Shown one piece after another: positions 27,008 to 36,233 of a stretch of DNA of 52,985 nucleotides. Each line of letters begins with the position of its first letter. The first letter of the stretch is position 1. A model generated the notes under the pieces. The model was not told where the DNA came from. It searched no databases and saw only the letters and a list, made by a program, of their open reading frames with translations. This DNA is from Planctomycetota bacterium (GTDB lineage: Bacteria > Planctomycetota > Planctomycetia > Pirellulales > Lacipirellulaceae): contig JAADGV010000011.1 of the NCBI GenBank assembly GCA_013152205.1, forward strand, positions 1 to 52,985, in the 5' to 3' direction. A program made the position numbers and the translations under genes.

Positions 27008-27586
27008 ATGACTGCAACTTTATCAATAGCCGAATACTTAGACACCACCAACGAAGACCTCGTCTTGGCTGCCCAACAGGGCGAATCGAAGGCGTTTGGC
27101 GAGTTAGCCCGTCGGTTTGAACACATGGTTTATATCGTGTGCTGGCGAAGGTTGCGCGACCATGCCGAAGCGCAAGAGGTGGCCCAAGATGTTCTCATTA
27201 AGGCGTTCGAGAAACTCTACCAATTGCAGGAGCCTGCCGCGTTTGCCGGTTGGTTACGGTCGATCGCGGTGCGTCAGTCGATCAACCGAAGCATGAGACG
27301 GCCCCCTACGATTGCCGTTGAGCCTCACACGATTGACCGACCCGACTGCCGCCACACGGCGCCGGTCGACTCGTTGCTAGCCAGCGAACGGACGAACCAA
27401 CTCCACGAAGGGTTAGACCGTTTGGCGTCGCTCGATCGTAGTACCTTGGTGGCGTTCTACTTGAACGGTCGTTCGCTGCTAGAGATGAGCGACGATTTTG
27501 AGGCCCCGCTGGGGACGATCAAAAGGCGACTTCACGTTGCTCGTAAGCGATTGGCCAAAGAGCTTGAATGCTTGCAAGCGGTTTGA
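27008..27586 (+). CDS. ECF-type RNA polymerase sigma factor
   Basis: A 192-residue sigma-70-family factor with regions 2 and 4 only. Region 2 runs from LVLAAQQGESKAFGELARRF through DHAEAQEVAQDVLIKAFEKLYQ to FAGWLRSIAVRQSINRSMRR (residues about 18-100). Region 4 is LDRLASLDRSTLVAFYLNGRSLLEMSDDFEAPLGTIKRRLHVARKRL near the C-terminus, with the helix-turn-helix at about 160-185. ATG 27008 is preceded by GAGAG. The TTG at 26948 would add 20 residues. No anti-sigma factor is recognisable next to it. The DUF423 gene on the other side is convergent. Target genes unknown. Confidence 0.87.
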   Translation: MTATLSIAEYLDTTNEDLVLAAQQGESKAFGELARRFEHMVYIVCWRRLRDHAEAQEVAQDVLIKAFEKLYQLQEPAAFAGWLRSIAVRQSINRSMRRPPTIAVEPHTIDRPDCRHTAPVDSLLASERTNQLHEGLDRLASLDRSTLVAFYLNGRSLLEMSDDFEAPLGTIKRRLHVARKRLAKELECLQAV

Positions 27587-27704
27587 GTAGTTTTGAGCAT
27601 ATCACTATTGTGTGTTCAGCCGCTCCGACCCAGAGGGTCGGGCTATATAGTCCCACCGTCTCGGTGGAGCGAAACAAATGCTCTAAGCACATCGTGCCAT
27701 AGGA

Positions 27705-27734
27705 AAAGCCCGGGGAGTGAAATCCCCGGGCTTT
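27705..27734. terminator. Bidirectional terminator between convergent genes
   Basis: AAAGCCCGGGG (27705-27715) and CCCCGGGCTTT (27724-27734) form a perfect 11-bp stem with an eight-base loop, T-rich on either strand. It lies between the sigma factor (plus) and the DUF423 gene (minus) and can serve both. Two smaller hairpins occur just before it (CCGACCC/GGGTCGG at 27625-27641 and CCACCG/CGGTGG near 27653-27667). Confidence 0.8.
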
Positions 27735-27751
27735 GTGTTTTGGTTGGCGAC

Positions 27752-28168
27752 TTACTCTGACGGTTTGTTGCGGCATGCGCCAAAGGCAATGATGAGCCAG
27801 CCAATGATAAACGACAGGCCTCCAAGCGGCGTGATCGCGCCGAGCTTTTTCCACTCCGCCGGAGCAAACGTCATCACATAGAGCGAGCCACTAAACAGGA
27901 GGATGCCGAGAAAAAACGCGGCTGAGGCAAGTCGAGAAGTCTTGAGAGAAATTGCACGGGGAGTTAGCGCCATAGCCAACAGGGCAGCCAAGGCGTGCGA
28001 CATTTGGTACTTCGCCCCGGTTTCAAACCAGCCGACTCTCACTCGCAGCTCGGCGGCATAGCCAAGGGTTTCGAGGCGTCCCGTCAATCCGTGAGCCGCA
28101 TAGGCACCAAATGCGACCGCAGCCGCTGCGACTAATGCTGCTGTTGTCACTATCGTTCGGCTGCACAT
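27752..28168 (-). CDS. DUF423 family small membrane protein (YgdD-like)
   Basis: A 138-residue inner-membrane protein with four hydrophobic segments. The DUF423 pattern is plain: FGAYAAHGL near the N-terminus, WFETGAKYQMSHALAALLAM, GILLFSGSLYVMTF and LGAITPLGGLSFIIGWLII. Biochemical function in this family is not established. I take ATG at 28166-28168; a GTG at 28187-28189 would add seven residues. It is 29 bases downstream of the secretin stop and in the same direction, so it could be transcribed with the secretin operon, though nothing suggests a shared role. Confidence 0.85.
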   Translation of the reverse strand: MCSRTIVTTAALVAAAAVAFGAYAAHGLTGRLETLGYAAELRVRVGWFETGAKYQMSHALAALLAMALTPRAISLKTSRLASAAFFLGILLFSGSLYVMTFAPAEWKKLGAITPLGGLSFIIGWLIIAFGACRNKPSE

Positions 28169-28197
28169 CTCAGTTACTCTGGCCCCCACGTCGAAAT

Positions 28198-31100
28198 TTA
28201 CTCAGATGTTATCCCTAGACGTTCTTCTTCCTCTTCTTGGATGATAATATGTGGAGTCACCATCATCATCAAACTATCGGTCTCTCGACCAATACCAACA
28301 TTACGGAAGAGTCGATCGAGGTACGGCACCTTGCCGATCAGAGGAACGCCAAACTCGTTACGGCCTTCCCGCAATCGTTTGATGCCACCAAGCAACACCG
28401 TCCCACCATCGGGGACGCTAACCGTCGTACTTACCGAGATCAGTTGGAAGGTTGGTAGCTGAACAGTCGTACCACTACGAATCGTTTGGTTCGCACTGGC
28501 GTCGCTATCATTGTTCCCGTCGTCGTCGGGGTCGGTTGTCTCGCTCGACGAAATGGTGGTTTCAGAGCCTTCAAAGGTAAACGTCCTGACTTCGCCAATC
28601 TGGCTGAAGAACGGAACGATTGTTAAACGGACATAGCGTCGATCGTCTGAAACCACGGCTTGCACGGTCATCGTTGTCCCTTCCGAGAGTACAACAATCA
28701 CCGGTTGCTGAGCTGCGGCAAACTCGCCGACGACGGGAATCACGCTGATAACAAATGGCACGAACGAGGCATCGACAACAGTCGCTAGTTGTCCGTTGAA
28801 TAGTGTTACTTTAGGAGCCTGCAGGACATTTGCCCGTCGATCGCCTTGCGAGGCATTGATCAGGAAGAAGGCTTCGATATCGCTCAGAATTGCAAAGCCA
28901 AACGAACCGACATCCGCAGGTGTGCCAAACGCGGGGGCTGCTAAAGTCGAGCTTTCGTTGCGGAAAGGTACGTCCAAATCAGCCGTAAAGGTTGGCAATG
29001 CGTTCCCCAATCCGGGTATGGGATTCGTTGAAATACCAACCGTGGCACTTGGGCCAGAGTTGGTTAGCGCGTTGGTAGCAGCAGTAATCGCGTTGCCGTT
29101 TGCCCCGCGTATATTGAAATCGAAATCAACACCAATCCGCTCGAAGAAGCTATCCGTTAGACGAATAAATCGTACTTCGATCGTGACTTGCAAGTCTTGC
29201 AAGCGACGCAATTGTTCGAGCAGGTCGGCGATTTCTTCATGCACTCGTTGCGTTTGGCTAATCACCAGGCTCAAGTTGGTTGGGAACGGCTGGATCTCGC
29301 CCTCTCCAGTACCGTTTTCCATCCAACTATCGAACGCGACGGTGGAAACAATCAAGTCAATGAGTGAATCGAAGTCCGCACTAGCTGCTCCACCCAGTCC
29401 TCCCGGACCACTTCTCAGCGGTGCCGAAGCGCTTGGCGAACCAGGGGCTCCCATCTGTTGGGCAAGGGCCATGCCGCCATTCGGCAAAATCGTCGTGTCT
29501 GGCCGCCCCCCGTTTGCAACAGCGATAGGCCCCGGGACAGGTATGCCCCCGGCTTGACCTTGGTGGGGAATCGCGGCATAGGCATCGTTAATCAGTCCTT
29601 GCAAACCCATGTTCGTACTAGGTACGAAATTCGGAATTGGAATCACAAGATCGGCTACGTTGTAACTAACGATATACCTTTCGCCATCACTTAGCTGCTC
29701 GCTAGTGATCTTGATCACGTCGTCCTTGATCATAAAGGCGAGGTGAAGTGGCTCTAGGATTAGATTCAAAGCGCTTTCGAGCGAAATTTCCTGCCCCAAG
29801 CTCAATGAAATTGGGGCGTCGCTTTCGACCGCCTCTTGCCCCAGGCCACGGGCATCGAGATGGATGTTTACACCCGCCAAGTCCGACAGTCCGTGGATCA
29901 CCTCGGAAAGCGGCATGTTTTCGTATTTCGGCAAGACTTGCGTACGGAGCTTACGCTCAATCTCTAACTCACGAGCTGTACGGCGGCTTCGCGCCGGACT
30001 AGATCCTTCGCGGCCCACTACGTCACTCCATTTTTCTGGGTCGTACCGGATGGGCTGATCCGAATGGAGTAACGCTTCACCTGCATCTTCGCGAATCCCC
30101 AGAAACGATCTTGCGACTCCTTCCTCGGTCATTTCTCGTATTTCGTTATTGAGCATCTCACGGCGGATGAACTTAGCATTTGCCCAAACTTGCTGAGCCA
30201 CCGGCTCTTTGGGAGCCAAGTCGAAGAGCCGCTTGGCGACGACTTCCATATCGGCGTAGCGCTGTTCGTTTCGCAGGGTATTGTACTGGTCGACCAACTC
30301 AGCCATCCGTTCGCGGACTTGCTGCTTCACCTCTCGTTGGCGATCGATATCTTCTAACACTTCGCGATTTGCTTCGTCGAGTTCAATTTCTGCCCGATGA
30401 TCGCTGATGTACTTTTCGGTCTCTGCAATGCTCAGTTGAACACGACGATTGAGTTGGTTTTTCATCCCTTCGTCGAGTTCCGACTTTGCAATCAGTCCAA
30501 GCCCTTCATTCAAAACCTCTAACGCGCGTTTGGGGTTGCTGTCGCGGCGCAATCGCGAGGCCTCGGACTGTCGTTTTCCGATTTCGGCTGATAGTTGACG
30601 GGCCACAAGCGTCTGGCCTGTCGTGGCGGCATTCAACAACGAGTTGGTTGCTGGTCGTGGCGTTGTTGTGGGTGCATTGCCCGAGAGCATGTGCAGATGT
30701 CCTTGCAATTGCTCGACGCTAAGCGGGTCGAGCTGATCGCGTTGCTCGTAGGCAGTACGGAATAACTCCAGAGCCGCACGACGATTTCCTTCGCGCAAGG
30801 CCCGTTCGCCATCTTTGATAAGCTGGAAAGCGTCGGCCGGCTGAATCGGTCTTTCAGCAGGCGGAGGCAAAGGCGTCGGTACGATTTCGGGTAGTTGAGC
30901 CAAGCGAGGCGATAACTCAAGATCGCTGCTGCCGCTGGCAGCCGGGAGCGCTAAATCTACCGGCACGCCTTCAGACGCCAGGGTCATTTGCTGCATTTCG
31001 GTCCGTGCAAGCTGCAAGTCGGCAGCGAGCTTCGAGGGGCGATCTTCGTGATGTGCAAAAGTCGAATCGGCTACGCCTAGTCGACTCGCCTGAGCGGCGA

Positions 31101-32097
31101 GAGTTTCAGCAAGACGCAAGTCTCCATGGCCCAACGCCAATCGAGCCTCAGCCAATAGCCTTGTGGTTTCTGCTTTCGCAGCCGACAACGAAGTCGGAAT
31201 TTTGGGAGTCGGTGCTAGCGATGCTGGGCCAGCTCGCAATTGATGGACTAATCGCAATACGTCAGATGGGGTTGTCCCTTGGACTTTAATGTCTGCACTA
31301 AGTGCCGCAGCTTCGTTTGCCGTCCGTTCGGCACCTTCGAGGTCTCCCCAATTTGCCAACGCGCTAGCCTGCGAAACGAGAAATTTCGTATAGCCTTGCC
31401 GCCAACTGGCGCTTTCGTCCTTGTTGGATGAAAGTAGCTCGAAGTCGTTGATGGATTGGGTGACCCGTTGTGGAGAATCCTCAGCTGGAGAATACTCGAC
31501 CGATTGGCTCATGGCCTGTGCTAGAAATTGCTTTGCACTGGTTGCGTCGCCTACGGCCAAAGCTTGGCGAGCAGCGAGCAATGCCGCATCGCTCAACTGT
31601 CGAGCCGACTGCTGGGGCATTGCTCGGGGTGGCTGAATTTGAGTGGTGGCAGCCTGAGTGGTGTTTGTCGTCCGCGGAGCCATCTGCGAGGAATCGGTAA
31701 GTAGAGCAGCGGCAGCGAACGGGTCTTTGACATCTGGAGCGGACTTGGCTAGCAATCTTGAGAGCGGGTTTCCTGCTTTCGATTTTTTCGATCCACCTGT
31801 TAATTTGGAAAGCTCCGTTCGGACACGAGCAGGTGTGTCGCCAAAGTGCAGCAATGGGTAGCGGGCCTTCGACGCTTCTGCGCGGCGAACGAGGGCATCT
31901 GCCTCATCCAATTTACCGGTAGCCATCGCAGACCGAGCTTGGATAAGCAAGTTATCCACCTCGGCTCGGGTTAACGAGGCAGCGGGCTTTGTATGTCCTG
32001 CCCCACCTTCAGCAAAAGCGGTGGCGTAAGGCATAAGAATCGCAAAAGCTGCAATTACAAAGCAACGACCGGTTCGTCTAGTAGACCCACTCAACAC
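28198..32097 (-). CDS. Giant secretin (GspD/PilQ superfamily) with N-terminal repeats
   Basis: About 1,300 residues, roughly twice the usual secretin. A signal peptide (RRTGRCFVIAAFAILMPYATAFA) leads into five related helical units, at about residues 45-99, 169-223, 234-288, 308-363 and 422-475, of the form ARxALaxGDlxxAexla...P. A TPR-like stretch and coiled coil follow. An STN/N0-like domain (LSEVIHGLSDLAGVNIHLDA) is near 730-790, then a low-complexity insert. The C-terminal secretin barrel ends in VSVPDGGTVLLGGIKRLREG and PYLDRLFRNVGIGRETDSLMMMVTPHIII. An AAAGGAG precedes GTG 32097 and TTG 32094; ATG 32148 would put 17 extra residues before the signal peptide. It should form the outer-membrane pore of a pilus or type II-like machine. 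Confidence 0.88.
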   Translation of the reverse strand: MLSGSTRRTGRCFVIAAFAILMPYATAFAEGGAGHTKPAASLTRAEVDNLLIQARSAMATGKLDEADALVRRAEASKARYPLLHFGDTPARVRTELSKLTGGSKKSKAGNPLSRLLAKSAPDVKDPFAAAALLTDSSQMAPRTTNTTQAATTQIQPPRAMPQQSARQLSDAALLAARQALAVGDATSAKQFLAQAMSQSVEYSPAEDSPQRVTQSINDFELLSSNKDESASWRQGYTKFLVSQASALANWGDLEGAERTANEAAALSADIKVQGTTPSDVLRLVHQLRAGPASLAPTPKIPTSLSAAKAETTRLLAEARLALGHGDLRLAETLAAQASRLGVADSTFAHHEDRPSKLAADLQLARTEMQQMTLASEGVPVDLALPAASGSSDLELSPRLAQLPEIVPTPLPPPAERPIQPADAFQLIKDGERALREGNRRAALELFRTAYEQRDQLDPLSVEQLQGHLHMLSGNAPTTTPRPATNSLLNAATTGQTLVARQLSAEIGKRQSEASRLRRDSNPKRALEVLNEGLGLIAKSELDEGMKNQLNRRVQLSIAETEKYISDHRAEIELDEANREVLEDIDRQREVKQQVRERMAELVDQYNTLRNEQRYADMEVVAKRLFDLAPKEPVAQQVWANAKFIRREMLNNEIREMTEEGVARSFLGIREDAGEALLHSDQPIRYDPEKWSDVVGREGSSPARSRRTARELEIERKLRTQVLPKYENMPLSEVIHGLSDLAGVNIHLDARGLGQEAVESDAPISLSLGQEISLESALNLILEPLHLAFMIKDDVIKITSEQLSDGERYIVSYNVADLVIPIPNFVPSTNMGLQGLINDAYAAIPHQGQAGGIPVPGPIAVANGGRPDTTILPNGGMALAQQMGAPGSPSASAPLRSGPGGLGGAASADFDSLIDLIVSTVAFDSWMENGTGEGEIQPFPTNLSLVISQTQRVHEEIADLLEQLRRLQDLQVTIEVRFIRLTDSFFERIGVDFDFNIRGANGNAITAATNALTNSGPSATVGISTNPIPGLGNALPTFTADLDVPFRNESSTLAAPAFGTPADVGSFGFAILSDIEAFFLINASQGDRRANVLQAPKVTLFNGQLATVVDASFVPFVISVIPVVGEFAAAQQPVIVVLSEGTTMTVQAVVSDDRRYVRLTIVPFFSQIGEVRTFTFEGSETTISSSETTDPDDDGNNDSDASANQTIRSGTTVQLPTFQLISVSTTVSVPDGGTVLLGGIKRLREGRNEFGVPLIGKVPYLDRLFRNVGIGRETDSLMMMVTPHIIIQEEEEERLGITSE

Positions 32098-32148
32098 AAC
32101 TCTCCTTTCGAGACATATAACCGAGAATTCGGCGAAGTCTCGCAACAT

Positions 32149-32662
32149 TTAGCCATTCGATAGACTTTTTAACTGCTTTATGAATGAACACTTCCACGGC
32201 GGATGGGCAAGCCACCCGAAAAAAATCTATGTTTTACCGACGTAATGACAAGTTCCGTCTCGCCCGGTTCGGACACGAGAGGGGGTTAAATACTTGTCAC
32301 CCGAAAAGGCGTCAAGTGCAGTAAGAATAAGTCTGCCGAGAAGGGCTGCCGAGGAAATCACGACGAAGGATGCTAGAAGAGAGCAAAGACGATGCTAGCG
32401 TTTGCCGCACAGGATACTTTGGCTGCAACAAAAAAGGAAACCGCTAATAGGTAAGAACAAGCGAAAAATAGTTTCAGCAGTTCCAAATTTGAATCGTGGC
32501 AAACTTGGGTGGCTGGGGGCAGGCTGTCGGAGTAGGCCTGATTTTTTCCTCAACACATGACCGACAACTGCCCCCAGGGCGTGGCAATGATAGAACGAAA
32601 CGCACTGGGAGAAGGCTGTCGGAAATGTGAGGTGGACCCCAAGAGCAGGGTTAGAAAAAAAG
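32149..32662. other. 514-base leader between the secretin and the upstream hypothetical gene
   Basis: No gene is supported. On the minus strand TTGACG (32310-32315) and TATTTA (32287-32292) are 17 bases apart and could be a weak promoter for the secretin gene, which would make it independent of the pilM gene set. The -10 matches consensus at only three positions, so this is uncertain. Confidence 0.3.
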
Positions 32663-34684
32663 TTACCTCGGCCTCCCCCGGCCACCACCTCTACCGCCGG
32701 GGCCTCCCAAGCCTCCTTCGAGGCCACCCTCCATGCCATTAAAACCGGAGCCTGCTGAAGGGCGTCTGCCCTTCGTGTCTTCAGTGATCGCACGATACGC
32801 GGCTACCGGTTCGTAATCGTCGATTTCCGACTGAATAAACATACGCCCAGAGGCATCCATAAGTACCACCCGCGCAGGTGCCGTTAGATCGCGATTTTTG
32901 CTACTAAGCCCCTCGCCTCCCAAGAAATCTAACAAGGTAATTCCCGTGCGAAAGAAAAATTCGGGCTTCGTGTCGGCAGAGAATTTATTGGACCAAATGA
33001 CCGTTGCCTTTTCATGCAAATTCACAACTCGGCCCCGTTTTACTGAATCCAACATCAGAGCAACCTCTGCGGCTGCCTCTCCTTCGTAGGATTTCACCAG
33101 CAACTTGGCGACAGGTTCTGCGTTGTAGTTACTCTCTTTCACCGGTTTTCCGCCCACTAGGTAAACTCTCGCTGGTAGCGGCACGCTAACAATCGGGCTT
33201 GGCTCGCTCTCTGGCGAAAGGCGATACGATATTTTTTTCGCTTTAAGCCTCGCGGTAACCGTCTTATCCAGGTGCGTTTCTTCGACGCCACGGTTCACAT
33301 CTGCCAAAACCAATTGAATTTTGTATCGATATCGCTTACCAGGCTCAACCGAACGATCGATATAACGAAACAGCAAATACTGGGTCGTTTCGTCCCAAAC
33401 GTAGCTATCTAAGCCGCCTGTGGCACCGGGGCCACGACCACCTAGCGCTGACCTACCGCCCCTAGGCGGACCACCACGCATCATCCCAGGCTCTCCATAG
33501 CCGCCAAGTCCACCACCCTCACCATAGCCTCCGCCCTCACCATACCCACCAGGCATGGGCCCAGCACCTCTTGGTGCTCGTCGGCGATCTCTTCCCCGCA
33601 CGCGCTGTCCTCGACGAGGCTGATTCGGTGCAGAGCTACCAAACGGATCGTCCTCGTTGGTAGACTCAATTTCATCTTCAGCGAGAGGGTCGGCTTCAAG
33701 GCCTTCGGCGACTTCGTCAACAAGTAGTGGGATCTCGGAATGGGTGATTCGCTTGTCCCAATCGCGTAAGAGTAGCGAAGGCAGCGGGTAGGTAAGAAGC
33801 GGATGGGTATACTTTTTGTTGATGAGCGAAGGAGCCCGTGACGCGCTTTTCTCTAGCTCAGCCTGTATTGTTTTGTCTTGGACTGTCGCTAGTTTTTCCC
33901 ACGGCCCTTCTCCGGCACTGGTCACTTCAGATCGCAGAACGTAATAGCCTCGATAGTCGGGAACATCTTGAGCTTGAACATATCCGCGGGCATTTGCCAA
34001 GGCGTTTTGATAACGTAGGTTTTGGTCTTTGATCGGTATCTTTGCGACCACGGTCACCCAGGACTCGGCTTTGGTGTCTTCGTAGCCTTGCAACTGGCTG
34101 CCAGTACGAGGGCGTTCGATAATAACTCCCTCTTTACCGGAAACAACATTTCTGCCGGCAGCCGCAGGGGAGTTGCTAAACAGAGGATCATTACGTCGTC
34201 GTTCACTTTCCTTGTCACGTAAATCCGCCTCAAGGGCTTCTGCCCGTCTCTTTGCATCAATGGATGCTTGGGTCGACGTTGCCAAGATGCCAGAATCGCC
34301 GTACGCCTCTAAATCAATCGCTGCCAGCAACTCGGGGTCTGTGCGCTGTTGAACCGGGTCGAGAACACGGGGATCAAATTTTTGGCCTAAGCGAGGAAAG
34401 TGCTCTCGCGAAATGGGCTTCATCGCCTCGCTACTAACCGCACTTGCCAGCAGCTTCTCTTCTTCCGAAGCTTGGTCCCAGCTAAATTTTTGGATGTGTG
34501 TGTTCGCGCTGCTAACGAGCGTCTGGATATCTTCTGGGGCGCTATTTTCGTCAAGACGCTCGTGGCCGACGGCAGACCAAATCATCAGTCCGGCACCGGC
34601 AACAATCCCTGCCATCCAAAGCTTTTCTCCATGGGCCAGTAACAGTCGCACGGCGACATTGCCATTTTTTAGTTTTGACGACAT
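32663..34684 (-). CDS. Single-pass protein of a PilM/secretin operon, function unknown
   Basis: 673 residues that I do not recognise as a named family. After a short basic N-terminus there is one membrane segment (LWMAGIVAGAGLMIWSAV, about 22-39), then a periplasmic region with a charged coiled stretch at 160-200, a Gly-rich tract (GGYGEGGGYGEGGGLGGYGE, about 375-400), and a C-terminal part starting YLLFRYIDRSVEPGKRYRYKIQL that looks like a beta-domain. The extreme C-terminus is again Gly/Arg rich. GGAG eight bases before ATG 34684 supports the start. By position between PilM- and secretin-like genes it could be an alignment or inner-membrane platform component, loosely comparable to PilO/PilP. 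That is inference. Confidence 0.72.
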   Translation of the reverse strand: MSSKLKNGNVAVRLLLAHGEKLWMAGIVAGAGLMIWSAVGHERLDENSAPEDIQTLVSSANTHIQKFSWDQASEEEKLLASAVSSEAMKPISREHFPRLGQKFDPRVLDPVQQRTDPELLAAIDLEAYGDSGILATSTQASIDAKRRAEALEADLRDKESERRRNDPLFSNSPAAAGRNVVSGKEGVIIERPRTGSQLQGYEDTKAESWVTVVAKIPIKDQNLRYQNALANARGYVQAQDVPDYRGYYVLRSEVTSAGEGPWEKLATVQDKTIQAELEKSASRAPSLINKKYTHPLLTYPLPSLLLRDWDKRITHSEIPLLVDEVAEGLEADPLAEDEIESTNEDDPFGSSAPNQPRRGQRVRGRDRRRAPRGAGPMPGGYGEGGGYGEGGGLGGYGEPGMMRGGPPRGGRSALGGRGPGATGGLDSYVWDETTQYLLFRYIDRSVEPGKRYRYKIQLVLADVNRGVEETHLDKTVTARLKAKKISYRLSPESEPSPIVSVPLPARVYLVGGKPVKESNYNAEPVAKLLVKSYEGEAAAEVALMLDSVKRGRVVNLHEKATVIWSNKFSADTKPEFFFRTGITLLDFLGGEGLSSKNRDLTAPARVVLMDASGRMFIQSEIDDYEPVAAYRAITEDTKGRRPSAGSGFNGMEGGLEGGLGGPGGRGGGRGRPR

Positions 34685-34792
34685 GGTTTAATCTCCAGTT
34701 CCTGGCTACAGAGGCAGCGATCAATGGGTCTGTAGCGTTTCCATAGTTTTATGTTCGAAGTGGTCCTCGGTGAAGATACCCACAGGGGCAAT

Positions 34793-36187
34793 CTACGAGG
34801 TTGATTCTCCGCCTGGCGCTGGTTGTTCTTCGGCCGCAGGTAGTACCGACTCATCCGGCGGCTCATAAATTAACACGATCCCTTGGATTTCTACCTCGGA
34901 GAGATCGCGCCGGATCTCTCCTTGGCCCGGGCTATTTGATCTCATCGGACTGCGACTCGAGGTACGCCCCGAAAATCCTTGGGTGTTAGACTTCGCACGA
35001 TTGACAATCACTCGGGTCACCTCAATCGGCAAGGTAGCGTTTGCACACTCAACCAGTACCTCGGGGATCATGCGTTGGTCCATCGTCAACAGCATCCGAA
35101 TGGGCAATTTTCGATACTCAGCACCAAAATTCTCCGACTCGCCAGGGTAAGGAATGCCTTCTGGGTCGAGATATCGATCTGCCAGTATCTCGGCATCAGC
35201 AATACCGCCACCTCTCCCGGACATTCCCCCGCCGTACCCTCCCTCCATTCCACCAGGGCCTCCTCCGCCTTGCATTCCTCTTTCCATTCCCATTCCCATT
35301 CCCATTCCCTCTCCCCCCGGCATTCCCCCCGGCATTCCACTCCCGCCAGTTCCCGTACCCGAGGGTATATAGATTGCCTCTTGACGCAAATTGCTTTGGG
35401 TTGCGTCTTTGCCGACCTGAAGTTGGATGATCGTACGAATCGCGGTATTGTCGGGCCGAGTTGCGCCGTGATGTTCATTGGTTTTTGCGATAACATTCAA
35501 TAAGGTTTTATAAACCCAAAGATCTTCCTGCGTTACCCAAATCTTTTTGGCAGAGGGCATACGATTGAACACGAGCCGCATTCTGAGATTATCTTGGTCT
35601 AGCCAATCAACCAGGTAATCTTCGACGACCGGATTCTCAAGATCCCCGTTTCCGACGAGAGACGGACTTCTAGGAAGCCCACCGCCAAACTCCCCCGAGC
35701 GACGACTGCCGGTAGCATTCTCACTTGCTTTCACGATCTTCCTCAAAACATCGAATTGCTCCTTGATGTAGTTCCGATACTTATCTCGCATGTCTTTATC
35801 AATGGTGTCCCGTTTAGCAATGATGTCTCGGAACCTCTTGTTTTCCATGCGTTTGGCAAACTCATCCGGCAACTCAGGCCAGGAGAGTACTTCGGTCTTC
35901 TGCTGTTCGTAGAGCTCAGACCAAAGTTTAGCGACGATGGTTTTCTGAGCCTCGACCTGCTCCGCATCGCCATTATTGACATTGTCGTTGGGGTGAAACG
36001 GTTCTCGAGCAATCGATCGAACAGCATTGATCTTGCTGTCGATGGTCGATTTCCTTTTAGCAAAACGGTCCTCAAGATCCGCAGTCGCTTGATTCCAACA
36101 AACCAAGGCAACGAGAATACCAATCCCGCTCAGTACCCAGAATCGTTGCTGCCACACAACCATCGCTATCGCTCGAACTTGATCCAT
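34793..36187 (-). CDS. PilO-like positioned single-pass protein, function unknown
   Basis: 464 residues, with an N-terminal membrane anchor (FWVLSGIGILVALVCWNQA, about 16-34) followed by a coiled-coil-prone region to about 165. A globular region follows, then a Met/Gly tract (GGMPGGEGMGMGMGMERG, about 285-305), and a C-terminal segment IRMLLTMDQRMIPEVLVECA with TRVIVNR that could be a PilO-type ferredoxin-like fold. Short cytoplasmic N-terminus, anchor, coiled coil and periplasmic domain is the architecture of PilN/PilO and GspM. No ATPase or catalytic motif. It lies 46 bases after the PilM-like gene. Function is inferred from position only. Confidence 0.72.
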   Translation of the reverse strand: MDQVRAIAMVVWQQRFWVLSGIGILVALVCWNQATADLEDRFAKRKSTIDSKINAVRSIAREPFHPNDNVNNGDAEQVEAQKTIVAKLWSELYEQQKTEVLSWPELPDEFAKRMENKRFRDIIAKRDTIDKDMRDKYRNYIKEQFDVLRKIVKASENATGSRRSGEFGGGLPRSPSLVGNGDLENPVVEDYLVDWLDQDNLRMRLVFNRMPSAKKIWVTQEDLWVYKTLLNVIAKTNEHHGATRPDNTAIRTIIQLQVGKDATQSNLRQEAIYIPSGTGTGGSGMPGGMPGGEGMGMGMGMERGMQGGGGPGGMEGGYGGGMSGRGGGIADAEILADRYLDPEGIPYPGESENFGAEYRKLPIRMLLTMDQRMIPEVLVECANATLPIEVTRVIVNRAKSNTQGFSGRTSSRSPMRSNSPGQGEIRRDLSEVEIQGIVLIYEPPDESVLPAAEEQPAPGGESTS

Positions 36188-36233
36188 AACTCACTCTCTC
36201 TTTACTCTCTCAATAACTAGCTGATACAAGCCC

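Noticed and set aside
29748..30058. Plus-strand frames opposite the secretin
   Set aside because: No coding character of their own. They arise from biased codon use of the minus-strand gene.
35041..35503. Plus-strand Pro/Ser/His-rich frames opposite the Met/Gly tract
   Set aside because: They mirror the low-complexity tract of the minus-strand gene and have no independent support.
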